This document shows positions 52,550 to 61,420 of a stretch of DNA of 64,000 nt, one piece after another. Source of the DNA: CAILZL01 sp050181835 (GTDB taxonomy: Bacteria > Pseudomonadota > Gammaproteobacteria > Steroidobacterales > Steroidobacteraceae); contig JBFXCU010000001.1 in NCBI GenBank assembly GCA_050181835.1, positions 248,001 through 312,000 on the forward strand. The letters are read 5' to 3'. Made by a program: the position numbers and the translations under genes. The number at the start of each line of letters is the position of its first letter. The first letter of the stretch is position 1. The notes under the pieces are model-generated. The model was given only the letters and a program-made list of their open reading frames with translations. It did not search any database and was not told the origin of the DNA.

Positions 52550-53312
52550 TAGTGAATCGCAAGCCTCTTAACGCAATCAATTAGTTCAGTTGTTGGATGC
52601 AGATATGGAGGCAGCTACTCAAGCCGTCAACGCGGCATCAGCCTCAACTGTCGATCCCGGACGAATGTCGTTTTTACCGCTGAGCCCAACTCACATAACG
52701 CCATATTTATGCTGATGGTATCAGCACTCTGCTCGATATAGTTGACGTTTTCATCCTGGTTACAGCCCTTTACGCTGAGTAGTCTCCACAACAAAGCGCT
52801 GTCATCGATCGTGGCATCTGGAACTGGCTTATTCCTTCCTTGCTGTCGATATGTGGTGTTATTGCGCTATGGATTTGTTTTGCCATGAACAACAAATGTC
52901 GCGAGTCTGATGGCGTTGCTAATTGACGAAACCAACTCCGCAAAAAATTGCCTTGTTTTACATACGGAAAATTTTCCAGCGCTTTTTGCCAGCACCGACA
53001 GGGCGATTACCATTAAGGAACCCCGCGTAGTTGCTCGGTGGCATTGGTCTGTGAAATTAGCGTACTACTAGTAGTAGTAGTAGACAGGAGCCTGTGAGCG
53101 ATAGCTGGCCTACAAATGCTGACAGTTAGTTAATGGTGATGTCATTTACCAGCTCATAGGTAAATTCTGCTCAACTCGCCGATGATGACTGTATTCCACT
53201 TGCGGTAGTTGCATCGAGTTGGCTACGCGCTTGACGACGACATAGTAAACAGAGGTTGGCAACCTTTATTTGCAATTCATGACGGTGCTGATTACCAAGT
53301 GCCTTATTCGCG
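52550..53312. other. Gene-poor interval before ntrC
   Basis: About 760 bp with no convincing gene. Two things are visible. At 52783-52926 a plus-strand stretch without start codon reads as a membrane segment (NWLIPSLLSICGVIALWICF), possibly a relic. At 53063-53083 two TAC units and five TAG units form a triplet repeat with a 14-bp palindrome at its left part. Composition differs little from the surroundings. It is the largest gap in the window. Confidence 0.5.
53063..53083. repeat. TAC2-TAG5 triplet repeat
   Basis: (TAC)x2 followed by (TAG)x5, with a 14-base perfect palindrome TACTACTAGTAGTA at 53063-53076. It is in the gene-poor interval before ntrC and sits in no recognisable frame or promoter. 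Copy number could vary by slippage, but five units are few. Confidence 0.7.
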
Positions 53313-54719
53313 TTATACATCATCCATATCAAGTTCTTTCAGCTTGCGTGTCAATGTGTTGCGACCCCAGCCCAGCAGTTTAGCGGCTTCCTGACGTCCG
53401 CCTTCGGTTTTGCGTAGCGCGCAACGAATGAGAGTGCGTTCAAACTCAGGCATTGCGTCGTCGAGTAACGGTGCGCCTCCGTCAGCCAGTCGCTTATCCG
53501 CCCATGCGGTGAGTTGTCGTGACCATTCTTCCTGCAAGCTGGTGGAGCTGGATGCGCCACCCAGATCGGCCGGAATGTCAGCGACTTTGATTTCTCTACC
53601 GGGTGCTGTCACCGTCAGTCGGCGGCAAGTGTTGACTAATTGCCGCACATTGCCAGGCCAATCATAAGCGATCAGAGCTAGTTCAGCTTCCTTGGTTAGT
53701 AGCTTGGCATCCACGCCTAGTTCAGTACCAGCCGAACTCATGTAGAAATGCAGTAGCTCGGGAATATCATCACGCCGCGCACGCAATGGTGGCACCTCAA
53801 TGCGAATGACATTCAGGCGATGCAGCAAGTCTTCACGGAATAAACCTTGTTTAACGCGTTCGGACAGATCTTGGTGAGTCGCAGCAATTACCCGCACGTC
53901 TACCCGCACCGGGATTTGTCCACCGACTCGATAAAACTCACCTTCAGCCAACACGCGCAGTAAACGCGTTTGTAATTGTGGTGACATATCACCGATTTCA
54001 TCCAGAAATAATGTGCCGCCATCGGCTTGTTCAAAGCGACCACGACGCTGTGCATCCGCCCCGGTGAAAGAGCCTTTTTCGTGACCGAACAATTCAGACT
54101 CAAGCAAATCAGCCGTGAATGCCGAGGTATTCAAAGCGATGAATGCCTTGGTGGCACGCGGGCTATGTCGGTGCAAGGCCCGTGCTACCAACTCTTTACC
54201 TGTACCGGACTCGCCGTTAATTAGCACTGTCATGCTGGATCGTGACAAGCGGCCAATGGCACGAAATACTTCCTGCATGGCGGGTGCCTGACCCAGCATT
54301 TCCGGAATGGTCTTCGGTTCAGTAGTGATTTCTTCGTTAATCTGTTTGGTCTGGTTAGCGGCACGTCGTACCAGATCCACTGCTTGATCTATATCGAAAG
54401 GCTTGGGTAGATATTCAAATGCGCCACCTTGATAGGCCGCGACAGCACTATCCAAATCGGAGTGAGCGGTCATGACGATGACAGGCAAATCCGGATGTGC
54501 AGTGCGAATCTCTGACAACAACTCAAGACCACTACGACCGGGCATGCGAATGTCGGTCATCAGTACATCTGGTCGTGAACGGCGCAGCGCCGACAACGCC
54601 GTGTCAGCTTGTTCAAATACAGTGGGCACCATGCCCCCTTGCTTGAGTGCACGCTCCAGTACCCAGCGTATGGACGAATCATCATCGACCAACCAAACAT
54701 TAAGTGGCTTTGTGGACAT
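53313..54719 (-). CDS. glnG: Nitrogen regulator NtrC (response regulator, sigma-54 activator)
   Basis: NtrC, 468 residues from ATG 54719. Receiver domain: acidic DDDSS, phospho-Asp in VLMTDIRMPG, Lys in LPKPF. AAA+ domain: Walker A GESGTGKELVARALH, sigma-54 contact ESELFGHEKGSFTGAD (GAFTGA-type, here GSFTGA), Walker B GGTLFLDEIGDM. C-terminal Fis-type helix-turn-helix: RQEAAKLLGWGRNTLTRKLKEL. GSFTGA instead of GAFTGA is a known natural variant. Start overlaps ntrB by about 20 bases; in-frame ATGs at 54728 and 54731 are alternatives. Confidence 0.96.
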   Translation of the reverse strand: MSTKPLNVWLVDDDSSIRWVLERALKQGGMVPTVFEQADTALSALRRSRPDVLMTDIRMPGRSGLELLSEIRTAHPDLPVIVMTAHSDLDSAVAAYQGGAFEYLPKPFDIDQAVDLVRRAANQTKQINEEITTEPKTIPEMLGQAPAMQEVFRAIGRLSRSSMTVLINGESGTGKELVARALHRHSPRATKAFIALNTSAFTADLLESELFGHEKGSFTGADAQRRGRFEQADGGTLFLDEIGDMSPQLQTRLLRVLAEGEFYRVGGQIPVRVDVRVIAATHQDLSERVKQGLFREDLLHRLNVIRIEVPPLRARRDDIPELLHFYMSSAGTELGVDAKLLTKEAELALIAYDWPGNVRQLVNTCRRLTVTAPGREIKVADIPADLGGASSSTSLQEEWSRQLTAWADKRLADGGAPLLDDAMPEFERTLIRCALRKTEGGRQEAAKLLGWGRNTLTRKLKELDMDDV

Positions 54720-55785
54720 CGGCTGCATCATTGGAAATAAAGGGAAGTAATAAAGTGAAGATAGTGCGTCCGGGACGACTTTCAAATTCAATCAGGCCGC
54801 CATGGCGACTAACCAGATCCTGCGCAATGCCAAGACCTAGCCCCGTGCCTTCGGAGCGTCCGGTGACGAAGGGATAAAACAACGTGTCGTGCAACTGCTC
54901 GGGTACACCGGGGCCGTTATCTTCAAATTGCAGAGAGGCCACCAAGCGATGCCGCCGCGTACCAATACTGACGTTAGTTAATACGCGGGTACGCAGAATT
55001 AGACGTGCAGTATTTGGCATTCCCTGCATGGCTTGCACTGCGTTACGGCCCAGATTAAGTATGGCTTGAATCAGCTGATTACGATCCAGTTCCAGTAGTG
55101 GCAAACTGGGGTCGTAATCGCGATCAATGATGACGTCGGGCGCATCAGCCATCAGAAGCTGCCGTACATGCTGTAGCAACTCATGCACATTAATGAGTTC
55201 TTTATGCGGTGTGTGCCCCGGGCCCAGCAGTGAATCAACCAGTGTTTTGAGACGATCGGCCTCACTGATAATGATCGAGGTGTATTCACGCATTGATGCA
55301 TCGCTGAGTTGACGCTCCAGCAATTGCGCCGCACCGCGTAATCCACCAAGTGGATTTTTTATCTCATGCGCTAACTGGCGCACCATTAAGCGGCTACCGC
55401 CAACTTGATTGATCAAGGCAGTTTCGCGTGAGATACGTTGATGTTGTGTGGCATCACTGATCTCCAGTAACACCGTCGCGTGATCGCCACGATCCTCAAA
55501 CGGCGACACGGCACAATTTACGATCAATTCTTCGGGAGTGCCGCTGCTATGTAATTCCAGTTCACGACGCGCATAAGGCTGCCAAGAAGCGAAAGCACGA
55601 TCAATAATTGCAGTTAATTCACCCGCCTCGCGTAGCAGCTCAGAAACAGTGCGACCCAGCATCTGATTACGACTGACGCCTAACAGGGTTTCTGCTGCGG
55701 CATTGATATAGTGCACAACTTGACGTCGATCAACCAGCAGGACACTGGTATTGAGGTGATCGAGAATACTGTCTAAATCACTCAT
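54700..55785 (-). CDS. glnL: Nitrogen sensor kinase NtrB
   Basis: NtrB, 361 residues from ATG 55785, chosen because GGAG lies 7 bases upstream (a longer frame goes to 55821). Order: PAS domain (to ~120), the phospho-acceptor His in QLAHEIKNPLGGLRGAAQ, then the ATPase with N box LGRNAVQAM, and G boxes FEDNGPGVP and EGTGLGLGIAQ. No membrane segments, as expected for the cytoplasmic kinase controlled by PII. Phosphorylates NtrC when nitrogen is short. The gene overlaps ntrC. Confidence 0.95.
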   Translation of the reverse strand: MSDLDSILDHLNTSVLLVDRRQVVHYINAAAETLLGVSRNQMLGRTVSELLREAGELTAIIDRAFASWQPYARRELELHSSGTPEELIVNCAVSPFEDRGDHATVLLEISDATQHQRISRETALINQVGGSRLMVRQLAHEIKNPLGGLRGAAQLLERQLSDASMREYTSIIISEADRLKTLVDSLLGPGHTPHKELINVHELLQHVRQLLMADAPDVIIDRDYDPSLPLLELDRNQLIQAILNLGRNAVQAMQGMPNTARLILRTRVLTNVSIGTRRHRLVASLQFEDNGPGVPEQLHDTLFYPFVTGRSEGTGLGLGIAQDLVSRHGGLIEFESRPGRTIFTLLLPFISNDAADVHKAT

Positions 55786-55903
55786 GGTTTGCTCCATGGG
55801 GATTCGCGGTGACGCTACCATAGACCAACCTTGGCATGTCGATTCGACATGCCAACTAGATCAAATAAGCAGGAAGCGTGAGAGAAAAAGTGGCGCGTTA
55901 CAA

Positions 55904-56416
55904 CTAGCGCAACACGGTTGGGCGCTGCACGTAGAACTTGACTGGCGCGCTGGCGGTAACTTGTGTGCCTTTCATATCTATCACTACCACATCTAATGTG
56001 TGTGCACCGCGTGACACATCGTTGAGTTCGTACTCCGCACCGCGTTCGGGAAATCCAGACACCAACCGACCATCGAGATACAGTGCGAGACGATGTTCCG
56101 TAGCCAGTGCGGGCTCCACTCTCACTCCCACACTGACCGAACCTGATTGGTTGGGAATGGTGGACTCGGTACTGGGTTTCCAGATTTCGACGTTCTTGTA
56201 GCTGACCGTCACTGCACTTGAACTGGAACTGGCCGCTCTCTCGGTACTGACGGCTGGTGCAATGAAGGTGCTGGAACTCTGAATACTGACTTGCTCGGCG
56301 CCGGCGACTGGCTGATCGGAAAAATGTACCACACCGTTCGCGTCGCGCCACTTCCATACATTTGTAGCCATCAGGGGCGTGGCTATTAGCAACACAAGGT
56401 AGGGCAGGTAACGCAT
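55904..56416 (-). CDS. DUF4124 periplasmic protein
   Basis: 170 residues from ATG 56416. A signal peptide (about 1-19, LVLLIATPLMATN) leads into the DUF4124 motif NVWKWRDANGVVHFSDQPVAGA. A Ser-rich linker follows (AASSSSSAV), then a C-terminal beta-rich domain (VGVRVEPALATEHRLALYLDG). Function unknown. DUF4124 genes between glnA and ntrB are common in gammaproteobacteria. The longer frame to 56488 would hide the signal peptide. About 120 bp to ntrB. Confidence 0.86.
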   Translation of the reverse strand: MRYLPYLVLLIATPLMATNVWKWRDANGVVHFSDQPVAGAEQVSIQSSSTFIAPAVSTERAASSSSSAVTVSYKNVEIWKPSTESTIPNQSGSVSVGVRVEPALATEHRLALYLDGRLVSGFPERGAEYELNDVSRGAHTLDVVVIDMKGTQVTASAPVKFYVQRPTVLR

Positions 56417-56524
56417 GGTGGGGAAGCATACCCGCAAGATCTCCTGGGGACAAAGCCGGTTAAGGTAATTGCGCCAAATTCGCGACAACCATCACTTGGC
56501 CGTTCAAATATCAATCGGGTTGCG

Positions 56525-56560
56525 GGGACTGAGCTACGCCGCGAGGCCCAGCTCAGTCCC
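56525..56560 (-). other. Stem-loop after glnA
   Basis: Perfect 11-bp stem GGGACTGAGCT / AGCTCAGTCCC around a 14-base loop, itself able to form a GCC/GGC pairing. It begins 10 bases past the glnA stop. On the minus strand no T-run follows, so it is not a classical terminator; it may limit read-through into the DUF4124-ntrBC genes or protect the glnA message. Confidence 0.72.
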
Positions 56561-56570
56561 TCCAGCAAAA

Positions 56571-57983
56571 TTAGCAGCTGTAGTACATCTCCATTTCCGC
56601 AGGATGGGTGGACATACGTAGACGGGTGACATCCTGCATCTTCAGGTTGATGTAAGCATCAATCACATCGTCGGTGAACACGCCGCCCTTCTTGAGGAAC
56701 TCGCGATCCTTGTCCAAGCTTTCCAGCGCCATATCCAGCGAATGGCAAACCTGTGGGATTTGTGCGGCTTCTTCAGGCTCCAGATCGTAAAGATCTTTAT
56801 CGGCGGCATCGCCAGGATGAATCTTGTTCAGGATACCGTCCAAGCCGGCCATCATCATGGCAGCGAAGGCAAAGTAGGGGTTCGCCGTCGAGTCGGGGAA
56901 GCGCACTTCGATACGGCGTGCCTTGGGATTAGCTACCCATGGAATACGAATCGAGGCGGATCGATTACGGGCTGAATAGGCCAACATGACCGGCGCCTCA
57001 AAACCTGGTACCAAGCGCTTATAGCTGTTAGTGCTGGCATTGGTGAAGGCATTGATAGCTTTGGCATGCTTGATAATGCCACCAATGTAGTACAGCGCTG
57101 TCTCTGACAGGCCGCCATATTTGTCACCCGCGAACAGCGCGACACCTGCCTTTTGAATGGACTGATGTACGTGCATACCGGAACCGTTATCACCTACCAA
57201 TGGCTTGGGCATGAACGTCGCGGTCTTGCCATGCATGTGAGCAACGTTGAGTACCACATACTTCAGCATTTGCACTTCGTCAGCCTTGCGAACCAAGCCG
57301 CCAGCACCGACACCGATTTCGTGTTGGCTACCTGTGGCCACCTCGTGGTGATGCACTTCCACCACCATGCCCATTTCTTCAAGGACATTACACATGGTGC
57401 TGCGGATATTCTGGGAAGCATCCACGGGCGGCACGGGGAAGTAACCGCCCTTGACGCCGGGGCGATGGCCGGTGTTGCCATCTGGATAAACCGTGTTGGA
57501 GTTCCACGCGCCCTGTTCGGAATCAACCGAATAACCGCAGCCATGCATGTCGTTGTTGTAGCGAATGCTGTCGAAAATGAAGAATTCATTTTCAGGTCCG
57601 AACAGACAGCCATCACCAATGCCGGTAGACTTCAAGTAGGCCTCAGCACGCTTGGCTACCGAACGCGGGTCGCGGTCATAGCCCTGCATGGTGGTGGGTT
57701 CAAGCACGTCGCAGCGAATGATCAGTGTAGGATCTTCAAAGAATGGATCAACTACTGCAGTGGTCGGATCTGGCATCAGAATCATGTCGGATTCATTAAT
57801 GCCCTTCCAGCCAGCGATCGACGAACCGTCGAACATCTTGCCTTCAACGAACCACTTGGCGTCCACTTGGGAAGCCGGAATGGTCACATGCTGTTCCTTG
57901 CCGCGTGTGTCCGTGAAACGAAGATCCACATAGCGGATTTCCTTTTCTTTTATCAAGCTGAGAACGTCAGCACCGGTTGTCAT
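56571..57983 (-). CDS. glnA: Glutamine synthetase type I
   Basis: GlnA, 470 residues, makes glutamine from glutamate, ammonia and ATP. Starts at ATG 57983, preceded by GGAGGAGT; the upstream ORF extension to 58004 has no such site. Family segments: FDGSSIAGWKGINESDM, PENEFFIFDS, VEVHHHEVATGSQHEIG, NGSGMHVHQS and VPGFEAPVMLAYSARNRSA-type core. The adenylylation Tyr is present in KDLYDLEPEE (about residue 398), so GlnE control is likely. Transcribed toward DUF4124-ntrBC. Confidence 0.98.
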   Translation of the reverse strand: MTTGADVLSLIKEKEIRYVDLRFTDTRGKEQHVTIPASQVDAKWFVEGKMFDGSSIAGWKGINESDMILMPDPTTAVVDPFFEDPTLIIRCDVLEPTTMQGYDRDPRSVAKRAEAYLKSTGIGDGCLFGPENEFFIFDSIRYNNDMHGCGYSVDSEQGAWNSNTVYPDGNTGHRPGVKGGYFPVPPVDASQNIRSTMCNVLEEMGMVVEVHHHEVATGSQHEIGVGAGGLVRKADEVQMLKYVVLNVAHMHGKTATFMPKPLVGDNGSGMHVHQSIQKAGVALFAGDKYGGLSETALYYIGGIIKHAKAINAFTNASTNSYKRLVPGFEAPVMLAYSARNRSASIRIPWVANPKARRIEVRFPDSTANPYFAFAAMMMAGLDGILNKIHPGDAADKDLYDLEPEEAAQIPQVCHSLDMALESLDKDREFLKKGGVFTDDVIDAYINLKMQDVTRLRMSTHPAEMEMYYSC

Positions 57984-58081
57984 GAGTACTCCTCCGGAAA
58001 ACAATTAATACTTTAATTAGGGAATGAACCACCCAGCTGCTGGTTGCGCCAGCCATGGTGTATTGCTCTGTCTCACGGAAG

Positions 58082-58097
58082 TGCAGGAAGCATGCCA
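58082..58097 (-). promoter_or_regulatory. glnA: Sigma-54 promoter of glnA
   Basis: On the minus strand TGGCATGCTTCCTGCA matches the sigma-54 consensus at 14 of 16 positions, with the required 10 bases between GG (-24) and GC (-12). Start would be near 58071, about 88 bases before the ATG. Two NtrC-like sites lie upstream at the spacing known from E. coli glnAp2. Confidence 0.72.
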
Positions 58098-58172
58098 TCG
58101 CACTGCCTTAGCGCAACCTAGTGCCAGTGCTGGGTTCTTCTTTATCAACTTCAATGCAACAGCACGATATTA

Positions 58173-58219
58173 GCACTGGTATGGTGCGGTCATAACAAGA
58201 TTACGCACCATCAATGCGC
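58173..58219 (-). promoter_or_regulatory. NtrC enhancer sites upstream of glnA
   Basis: Site 1, GCACTGGTATGGTGC (58173-58187), is an exact match to GCACY-N5-GGTGC. Site 2, GCACCATCAATGCGC (58205-58219), matches 8 of 10 defined bases. Their centres lie about 108-109 and 140-141 bases before the predicted glnA start, the same positions as the two high-affinity NtrC sites of E. coli glnA. The intergenic region is shared with divergent glyQ. Confidence 0.72.
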
Positions 58220-58322
58220 GCCCAGCCAACCTGCGAGGCAGTGGTCCGCTCGGCTATACTCGCGCCCTTTTCCGTTAACACTCACCCAAATGGTAGCCAA
58301 GCGTTACCCAGTGGATACCTTT

Positions 58323-59270
58323 ATGTCCAGCCCAACCAGTCATACACCGCAAACCTTCCAGGATCTGATTTTGGCTCTGCAGCGCTACTGGGCGGATCAG
58401 GGCTGCGCCATCCTGCAACCCTACGACATGGAAGTGGGCGCTGGTACCAGTCATACCGCCACCTTTTTGCGCGCGCTCGGGCCAGAACCATGGAAGGCGG
58501 GGTACGTGCAGCCTAGTCGCCGCCCCAAAGATGGTCGCTATGGAAACAACCCGAATCGCTTACAGCATTACTACCAGTTTCAAGTGGTGCTCAAACCCGC
58601 CCCAGCCGACATTCTTGAGTTGTACTTGGGTTCACTGGAAGCCGTGGGTTTTGACCTGAAATCTAATGACATCCGCTTTGTGGAAGATGACTGGGAAAAT
58701 CCCACCCTAGGTGCCTGGGGTCTGGGTTGGGAGGTGTGGCTTAACGGCATGGAAGTCACCCAGTTCACGTATTTCCAGCAAGTAGGCGGCATCGACTGCA
58801 AACCGATTACCGGCGAAATTACTTATGGTTTAGAACGCTTGGCGATGTATTTACAAAACGTCGATAACGTATTCGACTTGGTCTATGCCCCCGGTATCAC
58901 CTATCGCGATGTGTTCCATCAAAATGAAGTGGAACAAAGCACCTATAACTTCCAGCACAGCGACGTGGATTTTTTGTTTAGCGCATTTAGCAGCCACGAA
59001 CAACAAGCGAAGCACTTGATGGAACAGCACTTGGCGCTGCCCGCTTATGAACAGATATTGAAAGCTGCACATACCTTTAATTTGTTGGATGCACGCGGTG
59101 CCATCAGTGTCACCGAACGCGCCGCCTATATTGGCCGCATTCGCAACCTCGCCCGCGCCGTCGCGCAAAGTTATCTCGACAGTCGGGCGCGGTTGGGCTT
59201 CCCGATGGCAGACAAAGCGCATGCTGCCGAAGTGCTGGCTCAATTAGAAAAGAACAAGAAGGTTGCCTGA
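58323..59270 (+). CDS. glyQ: Glycyl-tRNA synthetase alpha subunit
   Basis: GlyQ, 315 residues from ATG 58323, the catalytic alpha chain of the bacterial alpha2-beta2 enzyme. Family segments: QDLILALQRYWADQGCAI, YDMEVGAGTSHTATFLRALG, PSRRPKDGRYGNNPNRLQHY and LGWEVWLNGMEVTQFTYFQQ. Upstream ATG 58290 is in frame, but 58323 gives the family start. glyS begins 3 bases after the stop. Confidence 0.97.
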   Translation: MSSPTSHTPQTFQDLILALQRYWADQGCAILQPYDMEVGAGTSHTATFLRALGPEPWKAGYVQPSRRPKDGRYGNNPNRLQHYYQFQVVLKPAPADILELYLGSLEAVGFDLKSNDIRFVEDDWENPTLGAWGLGWEVWLNGMEVTQFTYFQQVGGIDCKPITGEITYGLERLAMYLQNVDNVFDLVYAPGITYRDVFHQNEVEQSTYNFQHSDVDFLFSAFSSHEQQAKHLMEQHLALPAYEQILKAAHTFNLLDARGAISVTERAAYIGRIRNLARAVAQSYLDSRARLGFPMADKAHAAEVLAQLEKNKKVA

Positions 59271-59273
59271 GTC

Positions 59274-61415
59274 ATGACCAAGAATCTACTAGTTGAATTG
59301 TTTGTTGAAGAGCTGCCACCTAAGGCGCTGGCAATGCTCGGGCGTGCCTTTGCGGATTCAATCGGCCTGCATCTGATTCGACGTCGACTACTGCCATCTG
59401 GGGAAGAACTCACCATGACCGTCTTTTCTTCCCCACGACGGTTAAGTGTACTCATCCAGAATGTCTCTGAGAAGGGTCGCGACAACCCTGAACTGATCAA
59501 GCTTATGCCTGTAGCGGTTGGTCTATCGGCAGAGGAAAAAGCTACTCCTGCTCTACTCAAAAAACTTCAAACATTAAATCTTGATGAGTCAGTCGTACCA
59601 CAGCTCCGAAAAACTGTTGATGGAAAAACTGAAACATTGTTTCTGGAACGCTTGGTATCAGGAATGACTCTAGCGGAAGGGCTGCAAGAAGCCCTCGATG
59701 AAGCAATTCGCTCCTTACCCATTCCCAAGGCCATGAGTTACCAGCTGGCCGATGGCTGGAGCACCGTCAAATTTGTGCGGCCCGCTCATGGATTGGTCGC
59801 CTTGCATGGTACCGAGATCGTACCGGTATCGGCGCTCGGCCTTGATGCTGGCCGTACCACTCATGGCCATCGCTTTGAAGCCAGCAAGTCTGTCATTGAA
59901 TTAAAAGATGCGGATAGCTATGCGACTCAGTTGGAAAATGAAGGCGCAGTCATCGCCGACTTTGCCGCACGTCGCGCCGAAATCGTTAACCAACTGCAAG
60001 CTGCAGCGAACAAAGAAAATTTGCAGCCCATCACCGATGAAGCCTTGCTGGATGAAGTCACGGCCTTGGTGGAACGCCCCAATGTACTCACCTGCCAGTT
60101 TGAAAAAGCGTTTCTCGACGTGCCTGCCGAATGTCTGATCCTGACCATGAAGGCCAATCAGAAATATTTTCCCTTACTGGATGCAGCCGGCAAGCTGACC
60201 AACAAGTTCTTGGTGATCAGCAATATTCGTCCCGCTGATCCGAGCAAAGTTATTCAAGGTAATGAGCGGGTTATCCGGCCACGCCTAGCTGATGCAAAAT
60301 TCTTTTTTGATGAGGATCGCAAGCGGAGCTTGGAATCACGCCTACCTAAATTAGATAAGATTGTTTACCACAACAAACTAGGCACTCTAGGGGATCGGCT
60401 TGAGCGTCTTGCCAAGTTGGCCCGACGCGAACTAGCCACGGTGATCAGCACTACTTTGGGCATCGATACAGATACGCTGTCACGCAATGCCAATCTTGCT
60501 GCGAAACTTGCCAAGGCTGATCTAGTTTCCGATATGGTCGGCGAGTTCCCTGAATTGCAGGGCATCATGGGACGTTACTACGCATTGGCGGATGGGTTAT
60601 CTGCTGAGATCGCGGAAGCGATACGCGAACACTATCTGCCACGTGGCGCGGGAGATGAGTTGCCGTTAACGCCGACTGGCATGGCAGTGGCATTAGCCGA
60701 CAAACTCGATACCATCACAGGTGTTTTTGCAATCGATCAAAAACCCACTGGCACACGCGACCCTTTTGGTGTGCGGCGTGCCGCCATTGGCTTATTGCGC
60801 ATTATGATTGAGCGCCAGTTGCCATTGGATTTAATGGGGCTGATAGAACAAACGGTGCAGTTACAGCCCGTTATTGCCAAGTCCGGAACGTCGGCAGAAA
60901 TATACGACTACATCATGGAACGCCTGCGTGGTTACTACCTTGAAGGCGAAACGAAACTTAACGTCACAACTGAAATGTTCGATGCAGTACTGGCCAATCG
61001 TCCAGCCTCACCACTGGATTTCGACCATCGTCTGCGCGCCTTGGAAAGTTTCTTGAAACTAAGTGATGCACAAGTGCTGGCTGCAGCCAACAAGCGCATT
61101 AATAACATTTTGAAGAAAGCTGAAAGCGACTTCGGCGACGAAGTCGATACAGAACTATTTGCTGAAGACGCCGAACGTAACTTGTATAAGCAGCTGCAAC
61201 TCGCCGAGCAAGACACGGCACCCTTGTTTGCGGCCAGTAACTATCAAGATGCACTAACTCGACTTGCAACACTGCGTCCGGCGGTAAATCATTTTTTCGA
61301 GTCAGTCATGGTGATGGCGGATGATTTAGCCGTGCGTAATAATCGTCTGGCGCTGCTGTTACGCTTACGTAATGTGTTCCTACATGTGGCTGACTTGTCG
61401 CGACTGCCAGGTTAG
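59274..61415 (+). CDS. glyS: Glycyl-tRNA synthetase beta subunit
   Basis: GlyS, 713 residues, slightly longer than the ~690 of enterics. It starts MTKNLLVELFVEELPPKAL, the hallmark, with MKANQKYFPLLDAAGKL, FFFDEDRKRSLESRLPKL and the HD-like RDPFGVRRAAIGLLRI, and a C-terminal anticodon-binding part ending ALLLRLRNVFLHVADLSRLP. Follows glyQ closely and leads into plsC after 5 bases. Confidence 0.97.
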   Translation: MTKNLLVELFVEELPPKALAMLGRAFADSIGLHLIRRRLLPSGEELTMTVFSSPRRLSVLIQNVSEKGRDNPELIKLMPVAVGLSAEEKATPALLKKLQTLNLDESVVPQLRKTVDGKTETLFLERLVSGMTLAEGLQEALDEAIRSLPIPKAMSYQLADGWSTVKFVRPAHGLVALHGTEIVPVSALGLDAGRTTHGHRFEASKSVIELKDADSYATQLENEGAVIADFAARRAEIVNQLQAAANKENLQPITDEALLDEVTALVERPNVLTCQFEKAFLDVPAECLILTMKANQKYFPLLDAAGKLTNKFLVISNIRPADPSKVIQGNERVIRPRLADAKFFFDEDRKRSLESRLPKLDKIVYHNKLGTLGDRLERLAKLARRELATVISTTLGIDTDTLSRNANLAAKLAKADLVSDMVGEFPELQGIMGRYYALADGLSAEIAEAIREHYLPRGAGDELPLTPTGMAVALADKLDTITGVFAIDQKPTGTRDPFGVRRAAIGLLRIMIERQLPLDLMGLIEQTVQLQPVIAKSGTSAEIYDYIMERLRGYYLEGETKLNVTTEMFDAVLANRPASPLDFDHRLRALESFLKLSDAQVLAAANKRINNILKKAESDFGDEVDTELFAEDAERNLYKQLQLAEQDTAPLFAASNYQDALTRLATLRPAVNHFFESVMVMADDLAVRNNRLALLLRLRNVFLHVADLSRLPG

Positions 61416-61420
61416 TTCTC

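Larger units (their letters stand above)
57984..58322. other. Divergent glnA-glyQ control region
   Basis: About 340 bp with no gene. It holds the glnA ribosome site, sigma-54 promoter and NtrC sites described separately. For glyQ a good -10 box TATACT is at 58255-58260, with only a weak -35 at the proper distance. The NtrC sites lie just upstream of that element. Confidence 0.6.

Noticed and set aside
57153..58016. 287-residue open frame opposite glnA
   Set aside because: Lies wholly antisense to a highly conserved gene, has no family features and matches the pattern of shadow frames caused by glnA codon use.
58112..58125. Second sigma-54-like sequence TGGCAC-TAGG-TTGC upstream of glnA
   Set aside because: Both boxes are good but only 9 bases separate GG and GC; sigma-54 promoters need 10.
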